DNA of 64,000 nucleotides, taken from Coriaria nepalensis (taxonomy: Eukaryota > Streptophyta > Magnoliopsida > Cucurbitales > Coriariaceae). The DNA lies in NCBI GenBank assembly GCA_027186245.1, contig CP114487.1:10907001-10971000 (forward strand), read 5' to 3'. The translations under genes and the position numbers were made by a program. Within the stretch, counting starts at the first letter, position 1; every line of letters begins with the position of its first letter. The notes beneath the pieces were generated by a model. It was not told where the DNA came from. It was given only the letters and a program-made list of their open reading frames with translations, and searched no databases. Positions 24,101-36,080 of the stretch are shown here, in pieces.

Positions 24101-24434
24101 TGTTCATCTTCTTGGTGTGAATTCAGAGACTTATAAGAAGCAACAGATTTGGGGAACGACAAGACAAGTACAGTCGGGATCTCGTTGGTTGCTTGCTTGT
24201 GGTATGGGTGAGACCCTTGAGCTTCCACCTTCAAAGTCAAAAGCAATTGTAATAAAATCGTCCTCAACATTGAAAAAGGTGCAAGATGAGGATTTATTGT
24301 GGAGCATCTCATCTTATGTCAATGGAGAAGGAACTGTTCCGAAACAATTCATAAGTCGAACTTCGCATAATCGGAAGATTCGGAACCCAGATTTCATACT
24401 CCTAAACGAAGAAGTAATAAGCTCAGATTATTGA
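21134..24434 (+). CDS. PMIR2: PLASTID MOVEMENT IMPAIRED 1-RELATED protein (PMIR2-like)
   Basis: Two exons, 21134-23388 and 23486-24434, encode 1067 residues; the junction joins GAGAG to GCAG, restoring Arg. The start MMLSKIDSG is the first ATG. An N-terminal C2-like (NT-C2) domain spans about 94-240, beginning FSCLFSLHVQSIEGLP and ending LNVSFGFLV. The middle is acidic and low in structure, with SRMVNRSLSLDDATE and SDFLNMLGL motifs. The C-terminal half is the conserved PMI1 region, including GGFLRSMNPSLF and PVVLPAEMGHNIMDIL. PMI1 in Arabidopsis acts in chloroplast and nuclear movement with actin; related proteins are less studied. Placement directly before NSUN5 matches Arabidopsis At5g26160, so I assign PMIR2, though PMIR1 (At5g20610) is also close. 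Probably cytosolic or membrane-peripheral. Confidence 0.88.
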
Positions 24435-24698
24435 TAAACACTCTCACTTGGCACATATGTATGTATACTGTTTGTAGAATTCTTAATTACATTTTTCAAA
24501 TTCCAATTATTTTTTTTGTATTTTATTTCTTACGATTGAAAAAATGGACAATACCCTCGTCTCCAAGACGGAGCACCCAATTCCAACTGAAACCGGGCTA
24601 AACTAGAACCCGCCATTCCAAATTTGACGACGTCGTATAGGAATGTGGATAAATACGTTTCGTTCTCAAACGGGATGGGACCTTTTTGAGAGTGAGCC

Positions 24699-27600
24699 AT
24701 GCCGCGTATCCAAAACCCCGTCGTAAAACCAGCATCGAAAAACGGCGGCAAATCGGGAAACAGGCGGCTAATAAATGCCGAGCGGTCCGCGTATTTTGTT
24801 AGAAGAGAAGCAGCGAAGGTCCTGCGGCAAGTCCTCCAAGGAGACGCTCGGCGCCAAGCCGTCGGCTCCATCAAGTCGCTTGTTTACAGTCCATCTGTTC
24901 GGAACAAGAAGGGAACTTTCGCTTTAGTGTGTCAAACTCTCAAGTGTAAGTTTCAACGAGCACTTACCCATCTAGTCTTCTTCGAATAGTAAGCTTGCTA
25001 TAGCTTCTGTTTGGCTGCCGGGAAAAAAATGAGGTTCGAAGAGGAGAGAATTTTGTGCATTTTTGTAATATATTTCCTTTTCCTTTTTCTTACATGTGTT
25101 TATAGATCTTGTCTTAATCAAGGACGTGCTGAAGACCTCTGGCATTATGAGTAGCAAGTGGAAGGTATTCATATCTTCTATGTAATTGGATGATATCTAA
25201 TGCTTGTCTGGTTTCAAATAACATTTTTGTTTGTAATTATGCTTTATTCTTCATATATTTCTATATTCTCAGAAAATTCCGGTATTAGTTTGCACGTTTT
25301 TTCGGTTCATATATTCCTACCTTTTGACATTCCGGTTTCAGAGGCAGGAGGAATTGATCTACATAGTCACGTATGACATTCTTTTTGGCCAGGTAATTCC
25401 TTGCATTGTTCATCAAAGCCTGAAAAATTGTCTGGTTGCGTGAAAGCAAACTATTATGTTTGCCTGACTTTTTCGAACTATGATGATTTTGTCTGAGCTG
25501 AATGTCTAGGGAATTTCACTAGCTGGTGATGCGGAAAAGTTTCTCACACGTTGGAAAGATGCTTTGGCATCAGCACTGGCTCAACTTCTTAAGAAGAAGA
25601 AAGTAAATAGCGTTGAAGAATTGATGGTTCTTTATCAAACTCCTGGTGTGTGTTGATATATCACTATTTTCTCTACCTGCTTGTGAAAGCATTGACTAAA
25701 TAAGTGATATTGAATCTGAATACAGATATTTCAAAGCCTCGTTATGTTCGTGTGAATACTTTAAAGATAGATGTTCAGTCTGCAATACATGAACTTGAGA
25801 ATAGATACAAGGTACCTTTTTTATGTTCTGACATGCTTCTGCATCCTGGACTAAGTGTGCTTTTGTCTTGATAACATTATTTGCTGTTTTGTGTATCAAA
25901 TAGGTGGAAAGGGATGATTTGGTTCCAGATCTGTTGATACTTCCACCTGGTACTGATTTGCACAATCATCCTCTTGTTGCAAATGGAAGTATCTTTATGC
26001 AGGTAAGACTTCTCTGAACATCATATCGTTAATTTACAGTTCTATTAAAAAAATATCTTGATAGGTCCAAAGTTGTCTGCATGCAATTTGCTTGGATTTT
26101 ACTGAGTAATAAGTGATAAGTGATAATCACTCCCATGAGTGATAATTGATATGATGATCGTTTGTGTTCAGGGGAAGGCTAGTTCAATGGTGGCACTAGC
26201 ACTTAATCCCAGCCCAGGATGGGAAGTGAGTGATCAAAACCTTTCTTGATTTTCACTCCACATCTTTGTCCCCAAAATTATAATCCCATTATTTGGATCA
26301 TCTTCTGTACTACTCTGCCTGAGATCTATTAAAAAAAGGCTTTCTTGACAGAATGCTCAGTTGAGCAGAAATCCTTTCAGAAAAAGAAAAGAGGGAACTT
26401 AGTGAACTGATGTATTGCTCACCACATACATGACATCTTATGAAGGTCATTGATGCATGTTCAGCTCCTGGGAACAAAACTATTCACCTTGCTGCTCTCA
26501 TGAAGGGAAAAGGAAAGATTTTTGCATGTGAGCTGAATGAAGGAAGGGTTAGACGTTTAGAAAGCACGATCAGACTATCTGGAGCTTCTAGTATCCTTTC
26601 CTTTCCACTTATATACTTTCCATTTTACGCCTTTTTTTTTCCTGCTCTGTTGATTTGCTTGCTGGTTTATTATATGCTATACTTCGTTTTTGGCCCTTTT
26701 TTTCTATTAATTTGCTTCCTGGTTTGTTATATGATTTTTCTGTTGATTTTCTTGCTGCCGTGATTAACCTTAATCTAAATGGCAGATATTGAAGTCTTGC
26801 ATGGGGACTTCTTAAACATAGATCCAAGCGACCCTTCCTACTCAAAAGTGATCATATACTATTCATTTCCTAATTACCATAAATACGCTTCTGTGCTCTT
26901 CTTCAACAAGGCTGTGTTCATACAATACTTATGCAGGCAATATTGATTTGCAGGTCCGTGCCATTCTCTTAGACCCTTCATGCTCTGGATCCGGAACTGC
27001 TGCTACTAGATTGGACCATTTGCTTCCATCTCATAGTGCAGGTATCGTCTAGCTTCTTTGCATTAGTAAATAATGTCTATTGGTATAATCGTGTGCTGTA
27101 GTAAACTATTTATTCTGTTATTTTTCATATTCTACTCTTGAATCTAACAGGAGAAACGGCCGACGAGGAACGGCTGAACAAGCTTGCAGCCTTTCAAAGA
27201 AAGGCTCTGGAACAGGCATTATCTTGTAAGTCAGTTCTCATACCTAATGGCATAAAAAAATGCTCAACTCTGTTTTTTTGTTGATATGGCCTAATCTCAT
27301 ACCAATTATGCAGTTCCAGAAGTCCAGAGAATTGTTTATAGCACATGCTCTGTCCATCAAGTCGAGAACGAAGATGTTGTCCAGTCCGTAATAGCCCTAG
27401 CTGAATCCAATGGTTTTCAATTAGCCACCCCCTTTCCTCAGTGGCAACGTAGAGGCCTCCCAGTTTTTGATGGAGGTAAAAGCCACCAACAATCTCCGAA
27501 TACATATTTCAACTTACAATGCTGAATTTACTTTGTAGTTAAGGCAATAAGTCCCTACTTTTTGCAGCTAAGCACTTGCTCCGGATGGACCCCGTCGAGG

Positions 27601-27782
27601 ACAAAGAGGGCTTCTTCATTGCTCTGTTTAAGAGGGCAAAACCTACTACTACTACTCTCTCTGAAGAGAAAAACACCAGAAAACAGAAAAATATAAACAA
27701 GAAGAAGCGGAAAAGCCCGTGTATCATCTCCACCAAGCTGTTTAGAATGTGGTTGACACTTGGTACACGCTTGAGCCAATAG
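24699..27782 (+). CDS. NSUN5: NSUN5-type rRNA cytosine-C5 methyltransferase
   Basis: Thirteen exons: 24699-24945, 25106-25164, 25342-25392, 25510-25645, 25726-25811, 25904-26002, 26172-26225, 26446-26590, 26786-26847, 26954-27041, 27151-27225, 27314-27475 and 27568-27782; 492 residues. The start MPRIQNPVV is the first ATG. NOL1/NOP2/Sun family motifs are in order: PRYVRVNTLK (N1 region), the SAM site DACSAPGNKT, CELNEGRVRRLE, motif IV DPSCSGSG (Cys323) and motif VI YSTCSVHQVENED, whose Cys379 is the expected nucleophile. The last 60 residues are Lys-rich, typical of a nucleolar protein. Arabidopsis NSUN5 (At5g26180) methylates a cytosine in 25S rRNA; I infer the same role. It sits between the At5g26160 and At5g26200 counterparts, conserved order. 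Confidence 0.93.
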
Positions 27783-28151
27783 AATATGCAGGTTTTATAC
27801 CATTTTTCATGATAAGAACGCAAACTTTTGATACATCAACCTTTCAAAGTATTTGATATTTTGCCGATGTATGTGCATAATTTGTCATAGATTCAGAGAA
27901 TGGCAGGTTAATGAAAAAAGCAGAAACAGAGGAGTGAGAAAATACATCACATTCTATTAAGGAACCTAATGCCTCTAAACACACAGAGAGGAATGAGAGG
28001 CACTCGTTCTAACACACTCTCAGAAAGCACAAAAAAAATATAGAACATCAGAAACACAAATGAACACACTTAAGACAATGACCAAGTAATTTACATTATT
28101 CTCGTGAAGCCCTTAACACAAAACGACGTCACTTTTCACACGGCTGGCGCT
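27783..28151. other. Convergent 3' intergenic region
   Basis: Between NSUN5 (+) and the small heat-shock gene (-); holds both 3' untranslated regions. No gene seen. Confidence 0.5.
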
Positions 28152-28622
28152 CTAAGCAATCTTGACCTCTACGGTCTTGGGCTTCTTAGGCTCCGGCGGA
28201 GGCAGCTTCTCCACCGTGACAGTCAGCACGCCGTCCTGACAAACAGCCGTAATCCTGTCCACATTCGCATTCTCCGGCAGCACGAACTTCCTCATAAACT
28301 TACCAACCCTCCTCTCCATCCTCACGTACTTAGCGCCCTCCTTCTCCTCCTCCCTCTTCCTCTCGCTGCTAATCAGAAGCACATTGTCATCCTCCACCTG
28401 AACCTTGATATCTCCAGATTTCAGTCCGGGCATGTCTATGATGAAGACGTAAGAGTTTGGATGCTCCTTGATATCCGCTGGAGTCGCCGCCATAGCCTTA
28501 GCGTCACGAACGTAAGTTCGACTCGGTGCGTTGACGTATTTTTCGGTCTCATCGTTGATATCCATCACTTGCTGAAGAGCAGAGAGCACAGGGGAATCTA
28601 AGCCCAAGATTCTGAAGTCCAT
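28152..28622 (-). CDS. Cytosolic class II small heat-shock protein
   Basis: One exon of 156 residues, starting [11 protein letters not shown], the class II signature. The alpha-crystallin domain runs from about 45 to 140: [19 protein letters not shown] opens it, then the [17 protein letters not shown] block and [11 protein letters not shown] close it. The tail EVKIA is the class II form of the C-terminal I-x-I anchor. Such proteins are ATP-independent chaperones that form oligomers and hold unfolding proteins during heat stress in the cytosol. No intron, as usual. Strong heat-shock elements and a TATA box lie upstream. Arabidopsis class II genes (At5g12020/At5g12030) neighbour omega-amidase At5g12040, whose counterpart is 15 kb downstream here. 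Confidence 0.95.
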   Translation of the reverse strand: MDFRILGLDSPVLSALQQVMDINDETEKYVNAPSRTYVRDAKAMAATPADIKEHPNSYVFIIDMPGLKSGDIKVQVEDDNVLLISSERKREEEKEGAKYVRMERRVGKFMRKFVLPENANVDRITAVCQDGVLTVTVEKLPPPEPKKPKTVEVKIA

Positions 28623-28742
28623 CTCCTCTTCTTTGCTGGATTAACCTTCGCTTGTATTCAGGTTACTGAGAGAGCTTAGTGTTGAATATGATTCGCTGCG
28701 TGTTTGGATTTTATCTGACGAGAGGATCGAATGGAGTTGAGA

Positions 28743-28749
28743 ATTTATA
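28743..28749 (-). promoter_or_regulatory. TATA box of small heat-shock gene
   Basis: TATAAAT on the minus strand, 121 bp upstream of the ATG and 61 bp downstream (gene direction) of the heat-shock elements. Position and sequence fit a core promoter. Confidence 0.75.
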
Positions 28750-28809
28750 GGAAGGAGGAGGGGAGGAATATGGAAGGTTCTAGTTGATGATGGAAGAGAA
28801 GTGGGATGC

Positions 28810-28861
28810 TTCCAGAAAGTTCGAGGTTTAGTTCCTCTGGAAGTTCGAGAATGTTTTGGAA
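28810..28861. promoter_or_regulatory. Heat-shock element cluster
   Basis: Two arrays of alternating TTC/GAA units. The first (28810-28822) reads TTCCAGAAAGTTC, a perfect three-unit HSE. The second (28844-28861) reads TTCGAGAATGTTTTGGAA, three good units and one imperfect. They lie about 190-240 bp upstream of the heat-shock ATG and upstream of its TATA box, so heat-shock factor control is very likely. Confidence 0.88.
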
Positions 28862-29116
28862 AGGTACCGATCGTTTCTTAACATAGCGGGTCAAACAGCA
28901 GACCAGACGTTACTATTTAAAGTAATTCAAAGCCAACGATTACGTTTATAATCACTGGCTTTAAAAATTAGTTTTTTCATTTGCAAATTGATGATTCGCA
29001 GCTTAAAGTGATTAACACTAAGCAAACGCTTAGTATTAATTACCACAGAAGAGTTGTTGGGCTTCTTGGACCAACTAAGGAGACCCCAACCCATTAGGCC
29101 TCCCAAGCTTCTCAGC

Positions 29117-29420
29117 TCAACCGATTTGGACCTCAATACTCTTGGGCTTCTTGGGGCTCCAGCGGGGGCTTCTTCTCAACCGTGACGGTGAGCACTCCAT
29201 CTTGACAAACTGCCCATATCTTGTCCAGTTCAGCATTATCCGGCTGCTCGAACTTATTCAAGAACTTACCGAGCCTCCTCTCCATCCTCACGTACTTGAC
29301 TCTCTCCTTGTCCTTCTCTTTCTCCTTCTTCCTCTCTCCACTCACCACCAACAAGTTGTCATCCTCCAACTGGACTTTTATCTGGTCATTCTTCAACCCC
29401 GGCATGTAACAGAGGTACAT
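29117..29420 (-). pseudogene. Truncated class II small heat-shock pseudogene
   Basis: Minus-strand sequence matches the C-terminal half of the neighbouring class II protein: [36 protein letters not shown] and [14 protein letters not shown]. The N-terminal half is absent; upstream DNA has no family sequence. Near the end the frame shifts: the expected [12 protein letters not shown] tail is present in a different frame, with stop at 29117-29119. It is a decayed tandem copy of the gene at 28152, in the same orientation, with about 500 bp between them. Confidence 0.88.
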
Positions 29421-30978
29421 AACCCATTTACACGTAGCGGTAAGGCTTTTCCAAAATATTACGAGCTTTTATAGAGGCTTAACACAAATGGGCCACCCTG
29501 AATAGGAAAGATGATGAAAGGATGAGCTTATCTTTCTTTAGAAACCCAACAAGTATGAGAACTGAAAAGAACGTAAAGAGCGTCTCAATATTGGACCTGA
29601 AAGTTATGAGGCTGGGCCAGTTTAGCCTATTTTCCAAGCACTTCCACAATCACGACTGACCCGTTTATACCAAAATTAATGTACCAAACTGTTTATTCAG
29701 TGTTTTTATTTCACCTAAGAATAGTTTTAATGCAAGCACGTGAAAATGGGATCTTTGGCTATATCTTAATCTAAGTTTGGTCCATAAATTCGGATTCTTA
29801 TCTACGATAAAGTAAAAAAGACTGACAATTTGTTGTTAAAAACAAAATTAAAATAGGAAAGAGAGAGATGAAAAGAAGGGACAAAACAACGAGCGGATTA
29901 GAAAAGTGCCCAAATCATTATGCATCATCATATACGGATTTTAGTTAATTAAATTTATATTTATATTTATATTTGTTTTTTTTTTAAAATATTATTATTA
30001 TTTTCGCTCAAAATTCTTTAAACAAAAAAAAAAAGTAATAAGAGATTGTAGGTAACTGAATATTAATATTTTAATTCATGCCGGATCATCCTTAACAATA
30101 TATCTATCTTAAATTAATAATTTTTAATATTATTATGATATATTAAATAGATAATAATAATTAGAGGGGGCGAAAGAAAACGAATAGCGAGACTAGAAGT
30201 GAGTCACCACCATGTGGGTCCATGTATGGCCCACCTTAAAACAATATAATATCTGAAGAGTTCCTCGATATGATAACTGACACGTGTCCAGTAAAGGGGA
30301 TCCGCAAATAAAAGTTGTCCGACTTTCTTTCGCCCACCAGATCGTTCAGCTCGCTTTACTACCTCCTCCTCCCCATTTTGATATTCTGCTCCTCCGCCTC
30401 CCTCCCTCTAGAATTATGCCTTCTCTCTCTCCTAGGTTTTAGCTGCTGCTCATCGATCTGTTCTTTCCTTCTCTCTTTCTCTTTGCTGCGTTGATTTTTT
30501 TATCAGAGATGAAGAGGTAGTTAAAAACAGCAAGATGAACACACTCCATTCTCTGGTAAGAACTCTTGTTGATTCATCTGGTTTCCCCTTCAGGCAATGT
30601 TCCATTCTTTTCTGGTGATCCACGTCCGTTCTCAAACCTGCTTGCGCAAGAGGAAAAGAAAAAGGATGAATACTCATCAATACATATATCTTACTCTCTT
30701 CAATTTTGGTTTCCAATTCTACATGTCACAACCTTACTATTTCTGCTCCCCTTTCTTGCCCTAGATCCCTCTTCCATTTCTCTTTTAGGTAATAAAAACT
30801 ATTCTTTATTCGGAGCTACTTTTTCGTGTTATAGAGTAGTTTTGATGAGCTGAGTTGAGCTTAACTGAACAGAGTTACTCACTGAAGCTCGTTTTCAGAT
30901 TCATAGAAAGTTAGAAACTATAGGGTTGAATTAATTGGCGTTTAGCTCGTTATCTCGTCAATTTCCAAAGTGGCGAAG
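29421..30978. other. Intergenic and 5' region of carrier gene
   Basis: AT-rich DNA from 29700 to 30170. A pyrimidine-rich leader near 30340-30500 probably starts the mitochondrial carrier transcript, perhaps with an intron in the leader. No coding gene seen. Confidence 0.5.
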
Positions 30979-32052
30979 ATGAACTTAGATACTGCCGAGG
31001 ATGATCCGGCCAGAGAAATTCACATCCCAGCTGAAATAGACTGGCATATGCTTGATAAGTCCAAATTCTTTTTCCTAGGCGCCGGCTTATTTTCTGGTGT
31101 ATCAACTGCGCTTTATCCAATCATCGTATTGAAAACCCGGCAACAGGTTTCACCCACCAAAATTTCTTGCCTCAAACTATCCCACACCATTTTTCACCAC
31201 GAAGGGTTTAGAGGATTCTACAGAGGTTATGGTACATCCTTAATGGGAACAATCCCGGCTCGAGCCCTTTACATGGGAGCTCTCGAAATCACGAAAAGTA
31301 ATGTTGGAAGTTTAGCTATGGGGCTAGGGTTTTCAGAAACCACAGCCATGACTATAGCTAACGGAGCAGCTGGGGTGAGTTCAGCCATGGCTGCTCAATT
31401 GGTTTGGACTCCAATAGATATAGTGAGCCAGAGACTAATGGTTCAAGGTTGCAACAATGGTTCAAAAGACATGGTTCCAAATCTCAATAACTCCTTGAGA
31501 TATAGAAATGGGATTGATGCGTTTCAGAAAATTGTATATTCAGATGGATTGAGAGGATTGTATCGAGGATTTGGGATCTCTATATTGACTTATGCCCCAT
31601 CTAATGCTGTTTGGTGGGCTTCTTACTCTTTAGTTCATAGGCTTCTATGGACTAGTCTTGGTTGCCATACAAGTAAAAGAGATGATGAGAGTAGTGATAA
31701 TTGTGGTTGCAGCGAATATAAGCCGGACCAGAAAGCGGTGGTGGCGATTCAGGGATTGAGTGCCGCAATGGCAAGTGGGGTTTCTTCAGTTATAACAATG
31801 CCACTGGATACTATAAAGACTAGATTGCAGGTTTTGGATGGGGAGGAAAATGGACAGCGAAGGCGTTTGACAGTTTTGCAGACTGTTAAGAATTTGGTGA
31901 AGGAAGGGGGATTAAGAGCTTGTTACAGGGGGTTGGGCCCAAGATGGATGTCAACTGCTATGTCTGCTACTACTATGATCACTACCTATGAGTTTCTTAA
32001 ACGGCTATCGGCTAAGAATCAAGACCGGAGAAGTGGAGAAATGAGCAGGTGA
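30979..32052 (+). CDS. Mitochondrial carrier, SLC25A44-like
   Basis: Single exon, 357 residues. The start is the ATG at 30979 (MNLDTAEDDPA); the upstream GTG is not a credible plant start. Three mitochondrial-carrier repeats are present, each with its signature after the odd helix: YPIIVLKTRQQ near residue 46, TPIDIVSQRLMVQ near 145 and MPLDTIKTRLQVL near 270. Each is followed by the G-x-x-x-(F/L/C)YRG motif (FRGFYRGYG, LRGLYRGFG, LRACYRGLG). The first signature lacks the usual acidic residue. It resembles the SLC25A44 group and Arabidopsis At5g26200; animal SLC25A44 carries branched-chain amino acids, but the plant substrate is not known to me. Inner mitochondrial membrane expected. Convergent with the Alfin-like gene; the pair matches At5g26200/At5g26210. 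Confidence 0.92.
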   Translation: MNLDTAEDDPAREIHIPAEIDWHMLDKSKFFFLGAGLFSGVSTALYPIIVLKTRQQVSPTKISCLKLSHTIFHHEGFRGFYRGYGTSLMGTIPARALYMGALEITKSNVGSLAMGLGFSETTAMTIANGAAGVSSAMAAQLVWTPIDIVSQRLMVQGCNNGSKDMVPNLNNSLRYRNGIDAFQKIVYSDGLRGLYRGFGISILTYAPSNAVWWASYSLVHRLLWTSLGCHTSKRDDESSDNCGCSEYKPDQKAVVAIQGLSAAMASGVSSVITMPLDTIKTRLQVLDGEENGQRRRLTVLQTVKNLVKEGGLRACYRGLGPRWMSTAMSATTMITTYEFLKRLSAKNQDRRSGEMSR

Positions 32053-33344
32053 AGGATGATAAAGATTATAAGTAGCGTTTGCCATTTTCTTCAAGATTGC
32101 AGATATGTAAATTCTCATCAGCTTACTTTTTTTCTTTTTTTTCCCCTTTCCCTCCCGATCAATTTAACTTGTACATGATTCCCCCACTTTAGTTTTGAGT
32201 TTAATAATGTAAAATTGCATTTGCCTCCCGCGTCAATTTATGTTGCGTTGATTCAATAATGGTTTGTGCAGTTAGTTATCAATTTATTTTGCAGTATTTA
32301 AAGTCCATCCATATGTTCAGTTCTTTCTCTTTCTTTCTCATATACTAATAAGATAATCAAGCCTAATTATGACACTTAATTGGACCTTTAATGATGAATG
32401 ATGATTGTTGAGCAAATACGAAGGCAGATTGAGAAAGCTGTTTAGTGCTCTCGCCCCTTTAAACAACTGAAGGGACAAGAAAAGCGAAGGCAAGGCCTGC
32501 AAAATTTTGAGGTTCCATGTATAGAAAATATTAGTTTTGTGTGTTTGACGAATTGACCCAGGGCAGAAGATCTCATGTGTATCGAACTGAAAGAGATTCT
32601 GTTTAAGACACAAGAAGATACCTCATTAGTTCATTTGAGGCAGCTGTACGTTAAAAAGTTTGATTGAACGGTAGAAAATGTGAGCAATCTACAAACCCCG
32701 AAAAGGGTAAAGATTTTCGAGACATACTTAAATGTGGTCCGAACATAAGAACAGAGATGATATTTCTTTATTGATAAAGAACACCAAAACCGGGGGCTCC
32801 TACGGAGAACCCGTCCGTTGGTCCGACACAACTTTATTGAATCCAGTGGACGATTGGGATCACCAAGAAACAGTGGGGCCAACGATCTGTGTAGTATAAT
32901 AGTATATATACGGTTTGTCACCATATTTGCCTCTGTGCAGGCACATGTCTAAAACCTAGTTAAATTCTACATAATATTTCTTCCTCATTTAGTCATTTTT
33001 CTTGATATGGCCGTTGGAGATTTATACGACTGTTTTAACCGTTAGTTGTGAACAGACAATTTTAAACAGGTTACAGAACAACTGCAAAATTAAGCATTAG
33101 ATAACAAAGAGGTCCTTCCCTCGATGTGGCAGGCATAACAATTCCGATCTTATCCAGACAACGATCTATGATAAAGTAAAACGGGAGACATTACAACCTA
33201 AACAGGGGATACAGAAGATAGATTTCCTAACATTTAAGGATACAACACTAACAATAACAACAAAGAGGAGACCTGACCTAGAAAATAAGACAATTCGCAG
33301 TCAACCCATAAGAGACTGAGGAGAAAACAAACACCGTTTGAGAA
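32053..33344. other. Convergent intergenic region
   Basis: About 1.3 kb between carrier (+) and Alfin-like (-) stop codons; holds both 3' ends. No gene seen. Confidence 0.5.
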
Positions 33345-35522
33345 TCAGGGTCGGGATCTCTTGTTGCTGCAAGAGGGACATTTGTACTGCTTGATATGCT
33401 CTGCCCTTGCTGGGGTGATCTTCACGCACTTCCCATGGAACCACTTCTCACAGATATCACAGCAGATCCAAAACTCATCAGATGCATAGTTCTCTCCACA
33501 AGCTCCGCAAAGTGTCTCTCCATGTTCATCTTCTTCTTCTTCCTCTTCCAAACCCTCCTCTTCCTCGTCCTTTGGTTGCATTACCTTTGAAAACTTTCCT
33601 TGAGGTTCAGAAGCACGCTGCAATGGCCAACCAATAAAAGGGGAACATGAGTAAGAAGGGGAAGGGAGAGATCGAGATAGACTAGGAAGATGATATGCAC
33701 TTGACATATCAAAAACATTAACATTCTGTAAAAGTTCTCTCAAAACCTTTGAATTTAACTTAGATTTGTTGCTGCTGTGATTTGAAACAGATGACTTGTC
33801 CTTGACTTGCTTCTTGGCTGTTCCTGTTACAACCTCAAATATTGTCGGAAGATCATTGATCATATTAAAAAGGCGTTTCCTGCACCAAAAATAGCACTAG
33901 GGTTTGGTAAAACAGCTTCGTCACGAAAGAGAAACCACAAAATTTTGGCGGTTAGTTAAGCATGAGTTTCAGCAAGAATACAAATACGTTAATAAGACTA
34001 TAAAGAAACAACTTTTTTTTCCCTATAAACAGGTGTAGAATAGCTTATAAGACAGTAGACTAATCACCTTATAAGAAAATTACACACCTGTCAGCTTTGT
34101 CAAATCCAAACCTAGCACCAAAATAGAAGGCCACAGCAAGTAACCAGGCATCACTGTGGACAGCTACCAAGGATAACCAGTCCTTTTCCTGCATTCCATC
34201 TCGGGCGAAGTTGATACCAAGTGCGGGTTCTGGAAGCTCCGGAGGCACCTCCTCGGCGGGTAAATTAACTTCCCATTGTTCACTGGGAAATCCATAGAGG
34301 CAAAGATTTTCCTTCTCTGTAATAAAGAGAGCTCGATAGCAACCTTAATTCTTTCTCGGTTGAGAATTGCACAAGACAGACTAACACCATAAAAGAATGC
34401 AGGAAATGGAGAAGCATAAAAACCCATGAGCGAAACCTCATGGAGCTCTTACATATCAGGATCAAATAAGTAGAACACAACAACAATAAAGTAACAGTTG
34501 AAGAGCTCAAACTAACTAATTTTCAAACACAAAATTATCCAATAAATTAATGGTGCCAAAAAATATAAGTAATAATTATCAACTCCAAGAGACCTTGGCC
34601 AGTCATTCACCATGCCAAAAAAGCATCCACTTCCCCAGACCCGTGTACATACCAACTGCATACTACAAAATTATGGAGAAATGATACTAGAACCATAAGA
34701 ATAGTGTGCAAAATAAAAATCCTAATCATCTTTCCAAGAAGCTGGAATGGAAATTAGGAAATATACTGGAAGTATCACATAATTGAAATTCATAAGCAAA
34801 AACTTTTCTCACTTTCACTCTTTCTGTTACTTGAGAGAGAAAGAGAGAGGGGGGGGGGGGGTGTCCATTCCTTATACAAAAACATCAAAACGCAACTTTT
34901 CTGAAAAGAAATTCATGTGCAATGTATCCGAGATTTCTTTCAAAGGAAAACTGAAGAAAGGAAAAGAAAATTACATCTCCATTACAACTGTGAAAGAAAA
35001 TCACATCATAACTTCATCCAAGACGGACAGAAATGTACGACTTGGTTAGCCTAGAGCCTCTTCTTTTCCATTTTCATTATACCAGTGTCAGATAAAGTGG
35101 AAATTCAAGTATTGCAAAACATACTCCATTTTCTTTTCCAGCATTTTCTGTTTCCCTCTCATGAATATTATAATTTTCTTTTCCAAACAAGCAAAAATTA
35201 CAGAATGAAAACCCAACCCAGAAAAGGAACAATAATTAAAAAATTAAAGACATATCAAAGTATGGAACTCTTACCAGGATCGCACTGTTGAAAGAACTCT
35301 TCAACATCTGCACCATCCAAGAGCGAAAATTCACAATCACTACTGCCTACTGAAACTATTCACAGAAAGCAATCGACGGAGCAGAACGGAAAAGTACTAA
35401 ATTGACCACAGGAAAGATATTATACCAGTAGTGAGAGCTTTAACCATGCCGGCTCTACGACCCTTGAAATCCCTGAAAACCTCCTCGACAGTACGTGGAT
35501 TGTACGGAGCACTCCCGTCCAT
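33345..35522 (-). CDS. Alfin-like PHD-finger protein (AL4-type)
   Basis: Five exons on the minus strand: 35426-35522, 35275-35307, 34088-34316, 33747-33879 and 33345-33617; 254 residues. It starts [16 protein letters not shown], the standard AL N-terminus. The Alfin domain (about 1-130) includes [19 protein letters not shown] and [22 protein letters not shown] variable acidic linker (EEEEGLEEE) follows, then a C4HC3 PHD finger over the last 50 residues: [20 protein letters not shown] to KCPSC. AL proteins bind histone H3 trimethylated at Lys4 and act in the nucleus. The intron at 33618-33746 is 129 nt with no in-frame stop, so retention would add 43 residues between the two domains. Gene order suggests orthology with At5g26210 (AL4). 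Confidence 0.94.
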
Positions 35523-36080
35523 GTCTTCCAACGCTAATCCCCCAAAATTAAAAACAAAAGAAAAGAGAGAGCTTTACACTAAGAACGAAGATAAAGAGCT
35601 CGTAAAGTTTCAGAGAGAAGCAGAGCTCAGATCGAGAACCAGGGAATAAAGAGAGAAAGAGAGAGAGAGTAGTTGGAGGGAAAGACGATAAAATATTTGA
35701 CCTCTCGCACAGGGTGTGAGTGAGAAAGAGAGGGAGAGACAGGAGAGAGGGGACAATACGGACTTGAATCAGAAGAGGGGATTAAATTAAACGGATTTGA
35801 TGAAATGGGGAAGAGTCCGTAGCCAGATTATACTTTTGGACCCAATTAAGCCAAGCCCACTTAGCTGCTTGCCAGGGTGGCACAGGCCGGGTCCACCTTC
35901 TAATGTATGTTTTTATTAAATTTAAATTAAAATAAAAAATAAAAATTTATCAATTGCTTAGCTTCAATTCAAATACTGTATATAACAAAAACATGAAATG
36001 CTAATGGGAAGCACTCAATCTCTTCTCTAATCTAGTGACGGGTTTAATCAACAATACAATTAACATAATTGGTCATCACT
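35523..36080. other. Alfin-like promoter and spacer
   Basis: Purine-rich probable 5' leader near 35560-35760, then spacer up to the PPR pseudogene's 3' end. No gene seen. Confidence 0.5.

Noticed and set aside
24530..24874. 114-residue minus-strand frame
   Set aside because: Antisense of NSUN5 exon 1 and its leader.
28104..28601. 165-residue plus-strand frame
   Set aside because: Antisense of the intact class II small heat-shock gene; no independent protein features.
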